A stretch of 64,000 nt of DNA from Saccharomonospora piscinae (GTDB lineage: Bacteria > Actinomycetota > Actinomycetes > Mycobacteriales > Pseudonocardiaceae). Under the pieces are notes generated by a model. The model saw only the letters and a list, made by a program, of their open reading frames with translations, was not told the origin of the DNA and ran no database searches. The stretch covers positions 496,001 through 560,000 of the forward strand of contig NZ_VCEK01000001.1 in assembly GCF_005862235.1 (NCBI RefSeq), written 5' to 3'. Positions 49,152 through 60,577 of the stretch are shown here, piece by piece; positions within the stretch are counted from its first letter, which is position 1, and each line of letters opens with the position of its first letter. A program made the translations under genes and the position numbers.

Positions 49152-50132
49152 ATGCGCGCCGCCCACCGACCTGCCCGCCTACCACTCGCCTTGAGCGCGT
49201 GCGTGCTCGCCGCCTGCGGCGCCCCCGCCGGGCCGACACCCGCCACCGACGACCCGCTGACGCTCACCAACTGCGGCGCCGAGGTCACCCTCGACGCCCC
49301 GCCCGAGCGCGTGATCCTGCTGGAGAGCGCACCCGTGAGCACCCTGCGCGCGCTCGGTGCGCTCGACTCGGTGGTCCTGCGCGCGGGCGCGTTCCCGCCC
49401 GAGTACTACGACGCCGGGACCAACGCCGCCATCCGGGACATCCCGTCGCTGGGTGAGGAACTGGACGCCAGCGGCCATCTGCAGATCTCCCGGGAGGTGA
49501 TCATCGGTCAGCAGCCGGATCTGGTGCTGGGCCTGCCCGACGGCATCAGCCGCGAGAGCCTCGCCGCCGTCGGCATCGACGTGCTGGTTCACCCCACGAT
49601 GTGCCCGGAGGGTGGTGGTGCCACGACCTTCGACGACGTGGCCGACCACGTCACCACCTACGGGCGCCTTTTCGACCGGCAGGCCGAGGCAGGGGAGCTG
49701 GTGGCGTCCCTGCGCGAACGGGTCGCCGCCGTCGAGCGGGAGGTGGCGGGCGGGCCGGAGCGCACGGCCGCCGTGCTGTATCCGACGGTCGGGGGCGGCA
49801 CCGTCTACGCCTACGGCAGGGCGAGCATGGCCCACCCGCAGTTGGAGACAGCCGGGCTCACCAACGTCTACGCCGGGGTCGGCGACCGCGTGTTCGAGGT
49901 GACACTGGAGGACGTCATAGCGAAGGACCCGGACGTGCTCGTGCTGCTCCACACCGACGGTGAGCCGCGAGCCGTCCGGGATGCGATCGTGACCCTGCCC
50001 GGCGCGGACGCGCTCACCGCGGTGCGCGAGGACGACGTCCTGGTCCAGCTGTTCAATTTCACCGAGCCGCCCACGCCGCTGTCGGTGGACGGCCTGGAAC
50101 GGATCCACACCACCGTCGGACACGGCTCATGA
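49152..50132 (+). CDS. ABC transporter substrate-binding lipoprotein, iron/cobalamin type (326 aa)
   Basis: Lipoprotein signal with lipobox LAAC (ALSACVLAACGAP). The mature domain is FepB/BtuF-like: TLTNCGAEVTLDAPPERVIL, the loop PSLGEELDASG, ISREVIIGQQPDLVLG and a second lobe (ERTAAVLYPTVGGGTVYAYG). The single long helix linking lobes fits class III binding proteins. GGAGGAA precedes the ATG; ATGA overlap with the ATPase gene. Confidence 0.9.
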   Translation: MRAAHRPARLPLALSACVLAACGAPAGPTPATDDPLTLTNCGAEVTLDAPPERVILLESAPVSTLRALGALDSVVLRAGAFPPEYYDAGTNAAIRDIPSLGEELDASGHLQISREVIIGQQPDLVLGLPDGISRESLAAVGIDVLVHPTMCPEGGGATTFDDVADHVTTYGRLFDRQAEAGELVASLRERVAAVEREVAGGPERTAAVLYPTVGGGTVYAYGRASMAHPQLETAGLTNVYAGVGDRVFEVTLEDVIAKDPDVLVLLHTDGEPRAVRDAIVTLPGADALTAVREDDVLVQLFNFTEPPTPLSVDGLERIHTTVGHGS

Positions 50133-50887
50133 TCACCGCGGAGGACGTCGTCTTCGCCTACGGCGACACGCTCGTGCTCGACGGCGTGCGCGTCACGGCC
50201 GAGCGGGGCCAGGTGGTGGGGCTGATCGGCCCCAACGGCAGCGGCAAGACCACCCTGCTGCGCACCCTCTACGCCGCGCTCACGCCGCGCGCCGGGCTGG
50301 TCAGCCTCGACGACAGCCCGCTGGGGACGGTGCCCCAGCGCGAGCTCGCCAGACGGCTCGCCGTCGTCGTGCAGGAGGGTTCGGGCGAGCTGCCGCTCAC
50401 CGTGGCCGAGACCGTCCTGCTGGGGCGCTCGCCGCACCTGGGGACCTTCCAGCGGCATTCCCTGCAGGACTACCGGATCGCCGCGGCGGCGTTGTCCCGC
50501 GTCGGGGTCCGTGACCTGGCCGACCGCGTCTTCGCGGGGCTCTCGGGCGGGGAGAAGCAGCGGGTGCTCATCGCCAGAGCGCTCGCCCAGCAGGCCGACC
50601 ACCTTCTGCTCGACGAGCCCACCAACCATCTCGACATCCGCTATCAGCACGAGATACTGCAACTCGTGCGCACCCTCGACGTCACCACCGTCGTGGTGCT
50701 GCACGACCTCAACCTCGCCGCCCGCTACTGCGACGAGGTGGTCCTGCTCGATCACGGTGCGGTCCAGGCCACCGGGACACCGGCGACGGTGTTGTGCCCG
50801 GAGGTCCTCGAACCCGTCTACGGCATCGGTGTGCGGCGCGTGTCCACCGACGGTGAACTACACCTGTTGTTCCGGCCGTTGCGGTAG
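50129..50887 (+). CDS. ABC transporter ATP-binding protein, FecE/BtuD type (252 aa)
   Basis: Walker A GPNGSGKTTLLRTL, Q-loop VVQEGSGELPLTV, signature LSGGEKQRVLIARALAQ, Walker B HLLLDEPTNHLD and H-loop TVVVLHDLNLAARYC. ATPase of the importer encoded by the two preceding genes; cytosolic face of the membrane. Confidence 0.93.
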   Translation: MITAEDVVFAYGDTLVLDGVRVTAERGQVVGLIGPNGSGKTTLLRTLYAALTPRAGLVSLDDSPLGTVPQRELARRLAVVVQEGSGELPLTVAETVLLGRSPHLGTFQRHSLQDYRIAAAALSRVGVRDLADRVFAGLSGGEKQRVLIARALAQQADHLLLDEPTNHLDIRYQHEILQLVRTLDVTTVVVLHDLNLAARYCDEVVLLDHGAVQATGTPATVLCPEVLEPVYGIGVRRVSTDGELHLLFRPLR

Positions 50888-50929
50888 GCGGGCACGCCGG
50901 GGCGGCCGGGCACCCGCAGACTGGGCGGC

Positions 50930-51580
50930 ATGCTCCAGTCCCCCGTGATCCTCGTTCTGGACCTGCTCGGCACGTTCGCGTTCGCCCTCAACGGCGCGCT
51001 GACCGCCGCGCGGGCCGCCCGGCTCGACCTGATCGGTGTGCTGGTGCTGGGCATGATGACCGCGCTGGGCGGCGGGATTCTGCGGGACCTTCTGATCAAC
51101 GTGCCGCCCGCCACCTTCGGCGACCTCCGCTACCTCGCGGCCGCGGCGGGCGGAGCGCTGCTCGCCTTCCTGCTCAGCGTGGAGCTCGAACGCTTCACCC
51201 GGCTCATCACCGTCTTCGACGCCATCGGGTTGAGCGTGTTCTGCGTGACCGGGGCCAGCAAGGCGCTCGACGCCGGTCTGGGCGGTGTGCAGGCCGTGCT
51301 GCTCGGCGTCATCACCGCCGTCGGCGGCGGCACGCTGCGAGACGTCGTGGTGCAGCGCGTCCCCACGGTGCTGACCAGCGACTTCTACGCGGTCCCCGCT
51401 CTGGTGGGCGCGGCCCTCGCGGTCGCGGCACTCCAGCTCGACCTCCCCGAGCTCGTCGGCGCACTGGTGCCAGCGGCGATCGCCTTCACCATTCGCATGC
51501 TCGGCGTGCGCTTCAACCTGCGGGTGCCGCGACCCCGGCAACACCGGCTGCGCGGAGCGGCGGACGAACCGGACCGCTGA
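50930..51580 (+). CDS. TRIC/UPF0126 family membrane protein (216 aa)
   Basis: Two repeated three-helix units, each with the glycine signature: GVLVLGMMTALGGGILRDLL and GVITAVGGGTLRDVVVQ. These define the UPF0126/TRIC-type cation channel family (bacterial homologues include glycine transporters). FAFALNGALTAARAARLDLI opens the protein. It follows the ABC operon by 42 bp and may be co-transcribed. Confidence 0.9.
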   Translation: MLQSPVILVLDLLGTFAFALNGALTAARAARLDLIGVLVLGMMTALGGGILRDLLINVPPATFGDLRYLAAAAGGALLAFLLSVELERFTRLITVFDAIGLSVFCVTGASKALDAGLGGVQAVLLGVITAVGGGTLRDVVVQRVPTVLTSDFYAVPALVGAALAVAALQLDLPELVGALVPAAIAFTIRMLGVRFNLRVPRPRQHRLRGAADEPDR

Positions 51581-51682
51581 CGGCGTCGAACAACCGGGCA
51601 ATCGCCGCGAAACCACCACCAGCGGGCGCCGTCGATGGCAGACTTCCACCGACCCCAAGATCATCAGTGGAAGGATGTCCCG

Positions 51683-52375
51683 GTGTTGGCACGCTTCGCG
51701 CGCGGAGTTCTCACGGCCGCCCTCGTCACGACGGCACTCACGGCGTGTGGCACGGAGCCGGACGGCTCCCCCGGCGACGACGGCGGCACCGGCGCATCCA
51801 CCGCCGCGTCAAACCCCGGGGGCGACAACACCGACGACACCTGGTACGACACCGTCTCCCCCGCCAGCGCCGGCGGCACGGTCGGTGGCGACGACAGCCC
51901 GTGCCCGCTGCCCGTCACGTTCGACGTCGCCGAGGGGTGGCAGGCGGAGGCTCTGGACTTCTCCGACACCGAAAGCGAGGAGTTCGCCGCGCTCACCACC
52001 AACGGCAGCTTCGCCGTGCGCTGCGAGATCGACGCCGGGCCCGCGGGTGCGGTCGGCCACCTCCGGGTGTGGATCAGCGACGAGCAGCCGCGGGATCTGG
52101 AGGACACGCTGCGCACGTTCCTCGAGGAGGACTCGTCGGAGCGCATCACCGACGAGAGCTACCGCGACGCCCAGGCCGGTGCCGCCGAGACGGTCGAGGG
52201 CACGGTGCTCACCTACTCGGACCTGCTGGAGGAGAACCGCCGCACGCGCGCCGTCGTCGTGCCCGCCGCCGAGCACACGGCCGTGATCGAGTTCAGTGGT
52301 TTCGACCTCATCGAGCACGAAGCCATGGTCCCCGGCTACCTGCTCGCCCTCGACACCGTGAGGGCGAGCAGGTAG
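51683..52375 (+). CDS. Putative lipoprotein (230 aa)
   Basis: GTG at 51683 with AAGGA 7 bp upstream gives a lipoprotein signal ending ALTAC. The mature part is an acidic, low-complexity linker (DGGTGASTAASNPGGDN) and a beta-rich domain (CPLPVTFDVAEGWQAEALDF; AVRCEIDAGPAGAVGHLRVW) like other actinobacterial surface lipoproteins. Function unknown. Converges on rox with 8 bp between stops. Confidence 0.75.
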   Translation: MLARFARGVLTAALVTTALTACGTEPDGSPGDDGGTGASTAASNPGGDNTDDTWYDTVSPASAGGTVGGDDSPCPLPVTFDVAEGWQAEALDFSDTESEEFAALTTNGSFAVRCEIDAGPAGAVGHLRVWISDEQPRDLEDTLRTFLEEDSSERITDESYRDAQAGAAETVEGTVLTYSDLLEENRRTRAVVVPAAEHTAVIEFSGFDLIEHEAMVPGYLLALDTVRASR

Positions 52376-52383
52376 GCATCGGG

Positions 52384-53898
<1,515 letters not shown>

Positions 53899-53970
53899 CT
53901 ATACGTTGAAGATGGCGGGGAGTTCGTCCGCCGAATCCCGTGTAGATGGTCTCAGTGGTCCCCGTTGATC

Positions 53971-54300
53971 TCAGCCTCCGGGGCTGGCGGACTCCCAGTC
54001 GCCGCGCCAGTCCGGGTGTGCCGCGTAGACGGAGGCGATAAGCCGCGCCGTGTCGGCGTCGGCGTGCTCGCGGATCTCCCGGCGCAGGTAGGCGACCTTC
54101 TCGGGAAACGGCACCGGCACCCGCTCCTCGGCGACCTGCACCGGGCCGGGCAGCAGCACCAGTCCGCTGCCGTCGTCGCTGCGCAGCAGACGGAGGCGGC
54201 CACGGCGCTCGGCCTCGTCCAGCGCGGGCAACACACCGTCCTCGTAGCGGCGCTCGTCGTCGTCCAAGCGGGCCAGTACGAAGTTCGTCAGCTCCGTCAT
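53971..54300 (-). CDS. DUF6221 family protein (109 aa)
   Basis: Opens MTELTNFVLARLDDDERRYE and has VAYLRREIREHADADTARLI and VYAAHPDWRGDWE, the recognisable DUF6221 pattern of small actinobacterial proteins (role unknown, often phage- or genome-edge associated). The frame continues to 54354, but the ATG at 54300 is where similarity starts. Confidence 0.75.
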   Translation of the reverse strand: MTELTNFVLARLDDDERRYEDGVLPALDEAERRGRLRLLRSDDGSGLVLLPGPVQVAEERVPVPFPEKVAYLRREIREHADADTARLIASVYAAHPDWRGDWESASPGG

Positions 54301-54437
54301 GCCCCACGGGTAACCCACCGAGGCCGGTCTGACACTCCCCCGGCTCGCGGCCACGGTCCCGCCGACGTGACGACGACGTAGGATCGAGCGGACGGAGAAC
54401 CGGACACAACGGGTGAGCGAGTGATCGAGGTGCGGCG

Positions 54438-55064
54438 ATGCGGGTGATCGCCCGCGACGGCGAGCACGAGATCGAGATTCAGCGCTCCCGGTTTCGCTGC
54501 ACCGTGGCGCGGGTCTCCGACGTCGACGAGGCCACGGCGGTCATCGCACGGGTCCGGCGTGCCGGGCCGACCGCGAGCCATCACTGCACCGCTCTGCGGA
54601 TCGGCGACCCCGGCACCGGCGGGCTCACCGCCCGCAGCAACGACGACGGCGAACCCTCCGGCACGGCGGGAGTCCCGATGCTGGAGGTGCTGACCCGGCG
54701 CGGCCTCACCGACGTCGTCGCCGTCGTGTCCCGTTGGTTCGGCGGGACCAAACTCGGGGCCGGTGGGCTGGTCCGCGCCTACTCGGGGGCGTTGACCGCG
54801 ACGCTCGACACGGTCGGCGAGCTCCGCCGCGTCCGCCACCGCGCGCTGCTGGTGGCGGTCCCCCACGACCGAGCCGGACGGCTGGAACACCACCTGCGCA
54901 CGTCGCCGTACCGGCTGCGCGACGTGGAGTACGGCGCGGACGTGACGTTCACGGTCGCCGTGGCCGACGGCGACGTGGCCGGGTTCGAGGCGTGGCTGGC
55001 CGAGGGCTCCGGCGCCCCGGTCGACGTCCTGGACGCCGGTCCGTGCGACGTCTACCTGCCGTGA
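54438..55064 (+). CDS. YigZ/IMPACT family protein (208 aa)
   Basis: IMPACT N-terminal signature: EIEIQRSRFRCTVARV, ASHHCTALRIGD, RSNDDGEPSGTAGVPMLEVL and VVSRWFGGTKLGAGGLVRAY. The last is the family hallmark. The C-terminal ferredoxin-like DUF1949 domain follows (VPHDRAGRLEHHLR). Linked to translation/ribosome regulation in other bacteria; exact role unknown. Confidence 0.92.
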   Translation: MRVIARDGEHEIEIQRSRFRCTVARVSDVDEATAVIARVRRAGPTASHHCTALRIGDPGTGGLTARSNDDGEPSGTAGVPMLEVLTRRGLTDVVAVVSRWFGGTKLGAGGLVRAYSGALTATLDTVGELRRVRHRALLVAVPHDRAGRLEHHLRTSPYRLRDVEYGADVTFTVAVADGDVAGFEAWLAEGSGAPVDVLDAGPCDVYLP

Positions 55065-55221
55065 GCACTCGGCAGTGCCTCGTGGTCGTCGCGGTCTAGT
55101 GGTTCGCGCTCAGCGTCGTCAGCGGCGAAGACCGATCAACAGTGGCACACCGGCCAGGCCCGCCCCGGAGCTGTGGCGCTCACAGGGCGGGTCCGGCCGG
55201 ACTGGTCCTGGCAGAGGGATC

Positions 55222-56964
55222 CTACGAGCGCGCGGGAGGCTGCCAGATCGAGCGGTTCTCGAGCACATCCCGAACCCGGGCGTCCTTGCCCGGCAGGTCC
55301 TGCTCGCCGGAGTCACGCGCGGCCGCGGGCGCGTCGTCCGCTGGGACGTCGGGACGCGGGTCGGCGGCGCACTCCGACCGCGACGGCGGCAGAACTCCGT
55401 GGAGCAGGTAGTCGTTGACCTGTTCCGTCACACACGCGTTGATGCCGAAGTGTCCGTGTGCGCCGCTGTCGCGCACGGAGATCAGCTGGTGGTTCAGCGT
55501 GTCGGCCATCGCGGGCCCGCCCGCGTACTGCGTCGCGGGATCACCGTCGCCCTGGATCACGACTCCCGTGGGATAGCCGTCGCGCTCCAGCGTGACCAGG
55601 GGCTCGGGCGGTGTGAAGGAGCGGAAGGTGCAGTTCGTCGGCGCGGCACCGATCACGCCACTGCCGTTGCCGTCGCGGTAGGGATACCGCTCCCGGTAAC
55701 GCCGCATGTCGTCGTAGTACGTGGCGAGCTCGCTCGGCCAGTCGGCCTCGCAGGTCACCGTGTGGTACACGCCGGGGTCGACCTTGGGAATGCCGTCGTC
55801 CGCCAGCACCCTGCTGACCGCCGCCGTGGTGTCCCGCGACAGGGTCGTGTCCTGCTCCGCCGCGTCGCGCACCTCCGCGATGACCTCGGCGGTCACGTCC
55901 CACATCGGCCGCTGCTGCGTGGCCAGGGCGAGCAACCAGTCCAGCCGGTCCCGGTCGAACTCGTCCGGCCACGGTAGGTACCAGTCGTCCTCCGGCCGCT
56001 CGAGCTCCACCGATTTCTCGGCCAGCTCGGCGGCCAGGGCCTCCGTGGTGGCCAGCACCTCCTCCTGCGAGGCGCCCAAGTGGTAGGTGTCGTCCCGGTC
56101 GCCGACCCACGCGGCCCACTGCTCGACGTTGAACCGGACGCCGACCGACTGTTGCAGTGCCTGCTCGCGCCACATCCAGTCCGGGTGGATCGACGAGTCG
56201 AGCACGCTGCGGTTCAGCCGTTCGGGAAACAGGCTTCCGTAGACGGCGCCGAGGTAGGTTCCGTAGGAGTAGCCGACATAGTTGATTTTCGGTTCGCCGA
56301 GCGCGGCGCGGATGACGTCCATGTCCCGCGCGGTGTTGGCCGTGTTGATGTACGGCCGGATGCCGCCGCCTCCGCGCTCGCAGGCGTCCTCCTTGGCCCG
56401 CGCGTAGCTGGTGTACGCGGCGAACTGCTCATCGTCCGGGCGGGTGGTGCGCGGCCGGACGTCCTCCACGCGCTCGCACAGCAGGGCCGTGGAGCGCCCG
56501 GTGCCCCGGGGGTCGAAACCGATCTGGTCGAAGGAGTCCGCGAGTTCCGTTTCCCGGGTCTGCAGCGGCATCGTCAGCCCGCCCGCCCCCGGTCCGCCGG
56601 GGTTGAGGAGCAGCACGCCCTGCCGCTGCGTCCGGTCCTTCGCCTTGATCCGGCTGATCTCGATGTGGAGCCTGCCCTCGTCGGGTTCCTCGTAGTTCAG
56701 GGGTACCAGCACGGTGGCGCACTCCATGTGCTTGTACTGCCCCTTCCAGGGATCGACGATCACGCCCCGGTCCGGTTGCTCCGAGGGCGGAAGGGGCTGC
56801 GGCTCCTCGCACTGCTGCCACTGGAGCTCCTGGGTGTGAAACGCCGCGAGCGCGTTCTCGCCCGCGTTGGCGACCACGCCGAATCCCAGCGCGAGCGTCA
56901 CCGTCACCCCGGACGCGAGTGCCACCCGGGCACCTCGCCTAGGTCTTCTCACCGTGCGCACCAT
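55222..56964 (-). CDS. Secreted tripeptidyl-aminopeptidase-like alpha/beta hydrolase (580 aa)
   Basis: Sec signal (VALASGVTVTLALGFGVVAN). Alpha/beta hydrolase core with LLLNPGGPGAGGL (oxyanion loop), IGFDPRGTGRS and the nucleophile elbow VGYSYGTYLGAVYG (Ser233). The C-terminal TAP-like domain contains the acid and His (PLVTLERDGYPTGVVIQGDGD; SGAHGHFGI). This is the Streptomyces tripeptidyl aminopeptidase/SlpD pattern, acting on extracellular peptides. ATG 56964 with AGAGAGG at good spacing; the longer frame is not supported. Divergent neighbours suggest monocistronic expression. Confidence 0.88.
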   Translation of the reverse strand: MVRTVRRPRRGARVALASGVTVTLALGFGVVANAGENALAAFHTQELQWQQCEEPQPLPPSEQPDRGVIVDPWKGQYKHMECATVLVPLNYEEPDEGRLHIEISRIKAKDRTQRQGVLLLNPGGPGAGGLTMPLQTRETELADSFDQIGFDPRGTGRSTALLCERVEDVRPRTTRPDDEQFAAYTSYARAKEDACERGGGGIRPYINTANTARDMDVIRAALGEPKINYVGYSYGTYLGAVYGSLFPERLNRSVLDSSIHPDWMWREQALQQSVGVRFNVEQWAAWVGDRDDTYHLGASQEEVLATTEALAAELAEKSVELERPEDDWYLPWPDEFDRDRLDWLLALATQQRPMWDVTAEVIAEVRDAAEQDTTLSRDTTAAVSRVLADDGIPKVDPGVYHTVTCEADWPSELATYYDDMRRYRERYPYRDGNGSGVIGAAPTNCTFRSFTPPEPLVTLERDGYPTGVVIQGDGDPATQYAGGPAMADTLNHQLISVRDSGAHGHFGINACVTEQVNDYLLHGVLPPSRSECAADPRPDVPADDAPAAARDSGEQDLPGKDARVRDVLENRSIWQPPARS

Positions 56965-57028
56965 GCATACCTCTCTCGTGTGTGGACGGACGAGAACAAA
57001 GCTAAGGCGGGTGATGTTGCGGAAACGT

Positions 57029-58171
57029 TCAGGTTTGTCCGCCGGGGCACGGCAGATCGAGATGCACGGTGAGCCCACCGTCCGGATTGGCCTGCAATCG
57101 CAGTGCGCCGTCGTGTGCGGTGGCGATGGCCGACACGATGGCCAGCCCGAGCCCGTGTCCCGAGCCCGGCTTCCGGACCCGGCCGCTCCCGCGCACGAAG
57201 GGCTCGACGAGGGAGTCGACGGAGGCAGCGGGCACCGCCGGTCCCGTGTTCACCACGGTCACGCGCGCCACCCCGTGTACCACCGCCAGCCGCACCAGCG
57301 CGTGCCCGCCCGGGTGATTGTGCCGCACGGCGTTGCGCACGAGGTTCGACAGTGCCTGCCTGAGCAGCACCGGATCGCCGTACGCGACCGCCGCGCCGCT
57401 CGGCGCGCGCAGGTCGACTTCCGCGGCGCTCGCCTCGGCGGCCTGGTCGCGCAGCACCACCCGGGCGGCGTCGGCCAGATCCACCGGTTCGCGCACGCGC
57501 ACGCCCCGGTCGGCGTCGGCGAGGTCGAGCAGCGCACTGACCGTCTCGATGTTCGAGCGGTTCATCTCCCGCACGCGCCCGGCCAGGGCGCGGAACTCGG
57601 GAAGCGCGGTGTCCGGGTCGTCGAGGGCGACGTCGATCATCGCCTGCGTCGTCGCCAGCGGGGTACGCAACTCGTGGGAGGCGTTCGCGGCGAACCGGCG
57701 GTGGATCGCGAACGAGCGTTCGAGGGAACCGAGCATGCGGTCCACCGTGTCCGCGAGATCGCGGACCTCGTCGCGCGGACCGCCGAGCCCGATGCGATGG
57801 TCGAGATTTCCGGTGGCGGCCCTGGTCGCGGCGACGTTGATCGCGGCGAGTGGCTTGATGATGCGCCCCGCGACGATCCACCCGACGACGCCACCGAGGA
57901 CGGCGAGCACGACCAGCGCGATCGTGGAGACGACAAGGAAGTGCTGGAGGAAGTCGGTGCGCTGGATCGCGACACCCGCCGTTCTCCCCTGCTCGAAGTT
58001 CTCCGACGGGTGCGGCGCTCCGAGCGTCTCGGCGATCTGGAAGGGCGGAACGAACCGCATGAAGAGGTAGACGATTCCGATGAACACGGCCACCGAACCG
58101 GTGACCATGCCCGCGTAGCTCAGTGCCAGCCTCGTGCGGATCGGCAGCCTCCGGGCTTTCCTGCCCCGCAT
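57029..58171 (-). CDS. Sensor histidine kinase (380 aa)
   Basis: Two transmembrane helices (~residues 13-38 and 79-100) flank a short extracytoplasmic loop of ~40 residues. A HAMP domain, then the H-box NASHELRTPLA (His166) and ATP-binding N-box NLVRNAVRHNHPG and G-box GSGHGLGLAIVSAIATAHDG follow. ATG 58171 lies one base after the response-regulator stop, so they are co-translated. Probably controls the divergent lipoprotein/ABC export operon. Confidence 0.9.
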   Translation of the reverse strand: MRGRKARRLPIRTRLALSYAGMVTGSVAVFIGIVYLFMRFVPPFQIAETLGAPHPSENFEQGRTAGVAIQRTDFLQHFLVVSTIALVVLAVLGGVVGWIVAGRIIKPLAAINVAATRAATGNLDHRIGLGGPRDEVRDLADTVDRMLGSLERSFAIHRRFAANASHELRTPLATTQAMIDVALDDPDTALPEFRALAGRVREMNRSNIETVSALLDLADADRGVRVREPVDLADAARVVLRDQAAEASAAEVDLRAPSGAAVAYGDPVLLRQALSNLVRNAVRHNHPGGHALVRLAVVHGVARVTVVNTGPAVPAASVDSLVEPFVRGSGRVRKPGSGHGLGLAIVSAIATAHDGALRLQANPDGGLTVHLDLPCPGGQT

Positions 58172-58172
58172 G

Positions 58173-58832
58173 TCACGGCCCGAACCGGTAGCCCGCACCG
58201 GGTACCGTCTGGATCACTTGTGGTTCGCCGAGATGCCTGCGCAGATTGGAGATCGTGACGCGGGGCGAGTTGGTGAACGGATCGGCGTTGGCGTCCCACG
58301 CCTGTTCGAGGATCTGCTCCGCACTCAGCACTCCACCCTCGGCCTTCATGAGCACCTGGAGCACCGCGAACTCCTTCGGGCTCAGCCGCACGGAGCTGCC
58401 GTCGCGGTAGACCTCGCGGCGGAAGGGGTCCAGCCGCACGCCGTGGGAGTCGAGCACGGGCGGGCGCGCGGGCTGCGCACGTCGCTCGAGTGCCCGCAGC
58501 CGCGCGACGAGTTCCGGCATCTCGAACGGCTTCGGCAGGTAGTCATCGGCGCCCACCTCGAAACCGGACACCCGCTCCCACAGCGAACCCGCGGCCGTCA
58601 GCATCAGCACCCGCAGCCGAGGGTGCTCGGCCGCGATCCGCCTGCACACCTCGTCGCCGTGAATTCCGGGCAGGTCCCGGTCGAGCAGCACGACCTCGTA
58701 GTCGTTCACGCCGATGTGCTCCAGCGCGGCCTCGCCGTCGTACACGACGTCGGCGGCCATACTCGCCCGGCGAAGCCCGGCGCGGATCGCGTCGGCGAGA
58801 TACGGCTCGTCCTCGACGATCAGCACCCGCAT
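58173..58832 (-). CDS. OmpR/PhoB-family response regulator (219 aa)
   Basis: Receiver domain with acidic pair (VEDEP), phospho-acceptor Asp51 (VVLLDRDLPG), Thr in MLTAAG and Lys in YLPKPFE. The C-terminal winged helix reads RLSPKEFAVLQVLMKAEGGV and VTISNLRRHLG, ending VIQTVPGAGYRF. Partner of the kinase downstream. ATG 58832 fixed by the family start MRVLIVEDEP. Confidence 0.92.
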   Translation of the reverse strand: MRVLIVEDEPYLADAIRAGLRRASMAADVVYDGEAALEHIGVNDYEVVLLDRDLPGIHGDEVCRRIAAEHPRLRVLMLTAAGSLWERVSGFEVGADDYLPKPFEMPELVARLRALERRAQPARPPVLDSHGVRLDPFRREVYRDGSSVRLSPKEFAVLQVLMKAEGGVLSAEQILEQAWDANADPFTNSPRVTISNLRRHLGEPQVIQTVPGAGYRFGP

Positions 58833-58991
58833 GCACAAACTCCTCGCCGAAGGGATTCCCGTCGCCGCAGCCAACCACCGCGGTTGTTCTCACACCATAA
58901 AGATCGTGTCGACGATGCCCGTAACACCCCGGGTGGTCGACTTTCCGGTGTGCCCGGCATCCGGCCGGCACCGGAAAGGATGGTCCAGATC

Positions 58992-59465
58992 GTGAATAGG
59001 CAGGGAAAGTTCCTCGTGTCCACGGCTGCGGTGCTCGTCGCCGTGCTGAGTGGCTGTGGCGGCGGGTCCGGCGACGTGGCGGGTGAGAGTGGGCCGTCCG
59101 GCTCACAGGCACCGTCGCAGTCGTTCGAGCAGTACCAGCTCGACCTCGCCGAGTGCGTGCGCGACCAGGGCGTCGACATGCCCGACCCCGGCGAGGACGG
59201 CATCAAGCTCCGGGGCGGTGACTCGGACGCGATGCGCAAGGCCATGGAAACCTGCCGGGAGGAGCTGGGTGCGCCCCCCGCACCGGACGGCGGCCCCCCG
59301 CTGTCCGAGGACGAGCGCTACGAACTGCAGCTCGAGGCCGCCGAGTGCTTCCGTGAGCACGGCATCGAGGTCGCCGACCCCAAGCCCGGTCAGGCGAGCG
59401 AGGCGGTGCCGGACGCGCCCGCGGACGTCCTGGCGGAGTGCGCGCAAGCAGACGGGCGCCCCTGA
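58992..59465 (+). CDS. Lipoprotein heading MacAB-like export operon (157 aa)
   Basis: GTG at 58992 gives NRQGKFLVSTAAVLVAVLSG followed by the lipobox Cys. An ATG at 58980 is possible but puts the Shine-Dalgarno too close. The mature part has two similar Cys-containing motifs (LDLAECVRDQGVDMPDPGED and LEAAECFREHGIEVADPKPG), a duplicated small domain seen in actinobacterial secreted proteins beside MacAB-like transporters. TGATG overlap to the adaptor gene. Function unknown. Confidence 0.8.
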   Translation: MNRQGKFLVSTAAVLVAVLSGCGGGSGDVAGESGPSGSQAPSQSFEQYQLDLAECVRDQGVDMPDPGEDGIKLRGGDSDAMRKAMETCREELGAPPAPDGGPPLSEDERYELQLEAAECFREHGIEVADPKPGQASEAVPDAPADVLAECAQADGRP

Positions 59466-60577
59466 TGGCCGGTGAGCAGTCCGGCGTCCGGCACCGCACA
59501 CGGCACTCTCGCCGCCGGGTCCTGATCGGTGTGACGGCGGGAGCCGTCGCGGTCGCCACCGGAACGGGGCTCGGCATCACCGCCGCCGTCACGACGGAGT
59601 CCGACGAGGGCGGTCCCGGCGCGGGCGCGTACCGGGGGGCGACGGACGAGATCGTGCGGGGTGACCTCACGGGCAGCACGACCGCGTCGGGCACGCTGCG
59701 TTTCGCGGGCGGGCGCACGATCACGTCGGCGGGCGGCGGCATTCTCACCGAGCTGCCCGCGCCCGGCTCGGCCGTGCGGCTCGGTGACCGGCTCTACGCC
59801 GTCGACAACGTGCCCGTGTTCCTGTTGCGCGGCAAGGTGCCCGCCTGGCGGGAGTTCGCGATCGGCATGGACGACGGGCCGGATGTGCGGGCGCTGGAGG
59901 AAAGCCTGCGCGAGCTCGGCCTCTTCGACGGCGAACCCGGCAAGCGGTTCACCTGGGCCACCGCGAACGCCGTCGTGGCATGGCAACGGGACAACGGACT
60001 CGACCCCACCGGGCGCCTGCCACTGGGCTCCGTCGTGTTCGCGGGCGAAGACCTGCGGATCGGCAGTCTCACGGCTCAGGTCGGCGATCGTGTCGGACCG
60101 GGCGCGAGCCTGTTCGAGACGACCGGCACCACCCAGGTCGTCGACGTCGATCTGCGGCTCGCGGACCAGCGGCACGCGGTCCCGGACACGGAAGTTCACC
60201 TGCGCCTTCCCGACGGCACCGAGACGGAGGGCACGATCTCGTCGGTGGGGACACCGACCGAGCGGGATTCGCCGGGTGGCGGTGGAGAGACGGTCGTTCC
60301 CGTCGTGATCACACTGGCCGACCCGGCCGTGACCGAGTCGTTCCAGGAGGCGTCGGTGACCGTCGACATCCCGAGCGAACAGCGCGAGGACGTGCTCTCC
60401 GTGCCGGTCGGCGCCCTGCTTGCCCTGGACGCGCGCCGGTTCGGGGTCGAGGTCGTCGACCCCGACGGCAGGACGCGGCGGATTCCCGTCACCACCGGGC
60501 TGTTCGCCGGTGGCCGCGTCGAAATCTCCGGCAACGGCGTCCGTGCCGGTCAGCGAGTGGTGGTGCCGAGCCGATGA
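59465..60577 (+). CDS. MacA/HlyD-like adaptor with peptidoglycan-binding domain (370 aa)
   Basis: N-terminal anchor ([20 protein letters not shown]). A lipoyl/barrel-sandwich half ([20 protein letters not shown]) is interrupted by a PG_binding_1 domain ([37 protein letters not shown]). Beta-barrel and membrane-proximal domains then follow ([33 protein letters not shown]). This adaptor type links an ABC permease to the cell wall in Gram-positives. Overlaps with both neighbours indicate one operon. Confidence 0.85.
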   Translation: MAGEQSGVRHRTRHSRRRVLIGVTAGAVAVATGTGLGITAAVTTESDEGGPGAGAYRGATDEIVRGDLTGSTTASGTLRFAGGRTITSAGGGILTELPAPGSAVRLGDRLYAVDNVPVFLLRGKVPAWREFAIGMDDGPDVRALEESLRELGLFDGEPGKRFTWATANAVVAWQRDNGLDPTGRLPLGSVVFAGEDLRIGSLTAQVGDRVGPGASLFETTGTTQVVDVDLRLADQRHAVPDTEVHLRLPDGTETEGTISSVGTPTERDSPGGGGETVVPVVITLADPAVTESFQEASVTVDIPSEQREDVLSVPVGALLALDARRFGVEVVDPDGRTRRIPVTTGLFAGGRVEISGNGVRAGQRVVVPSR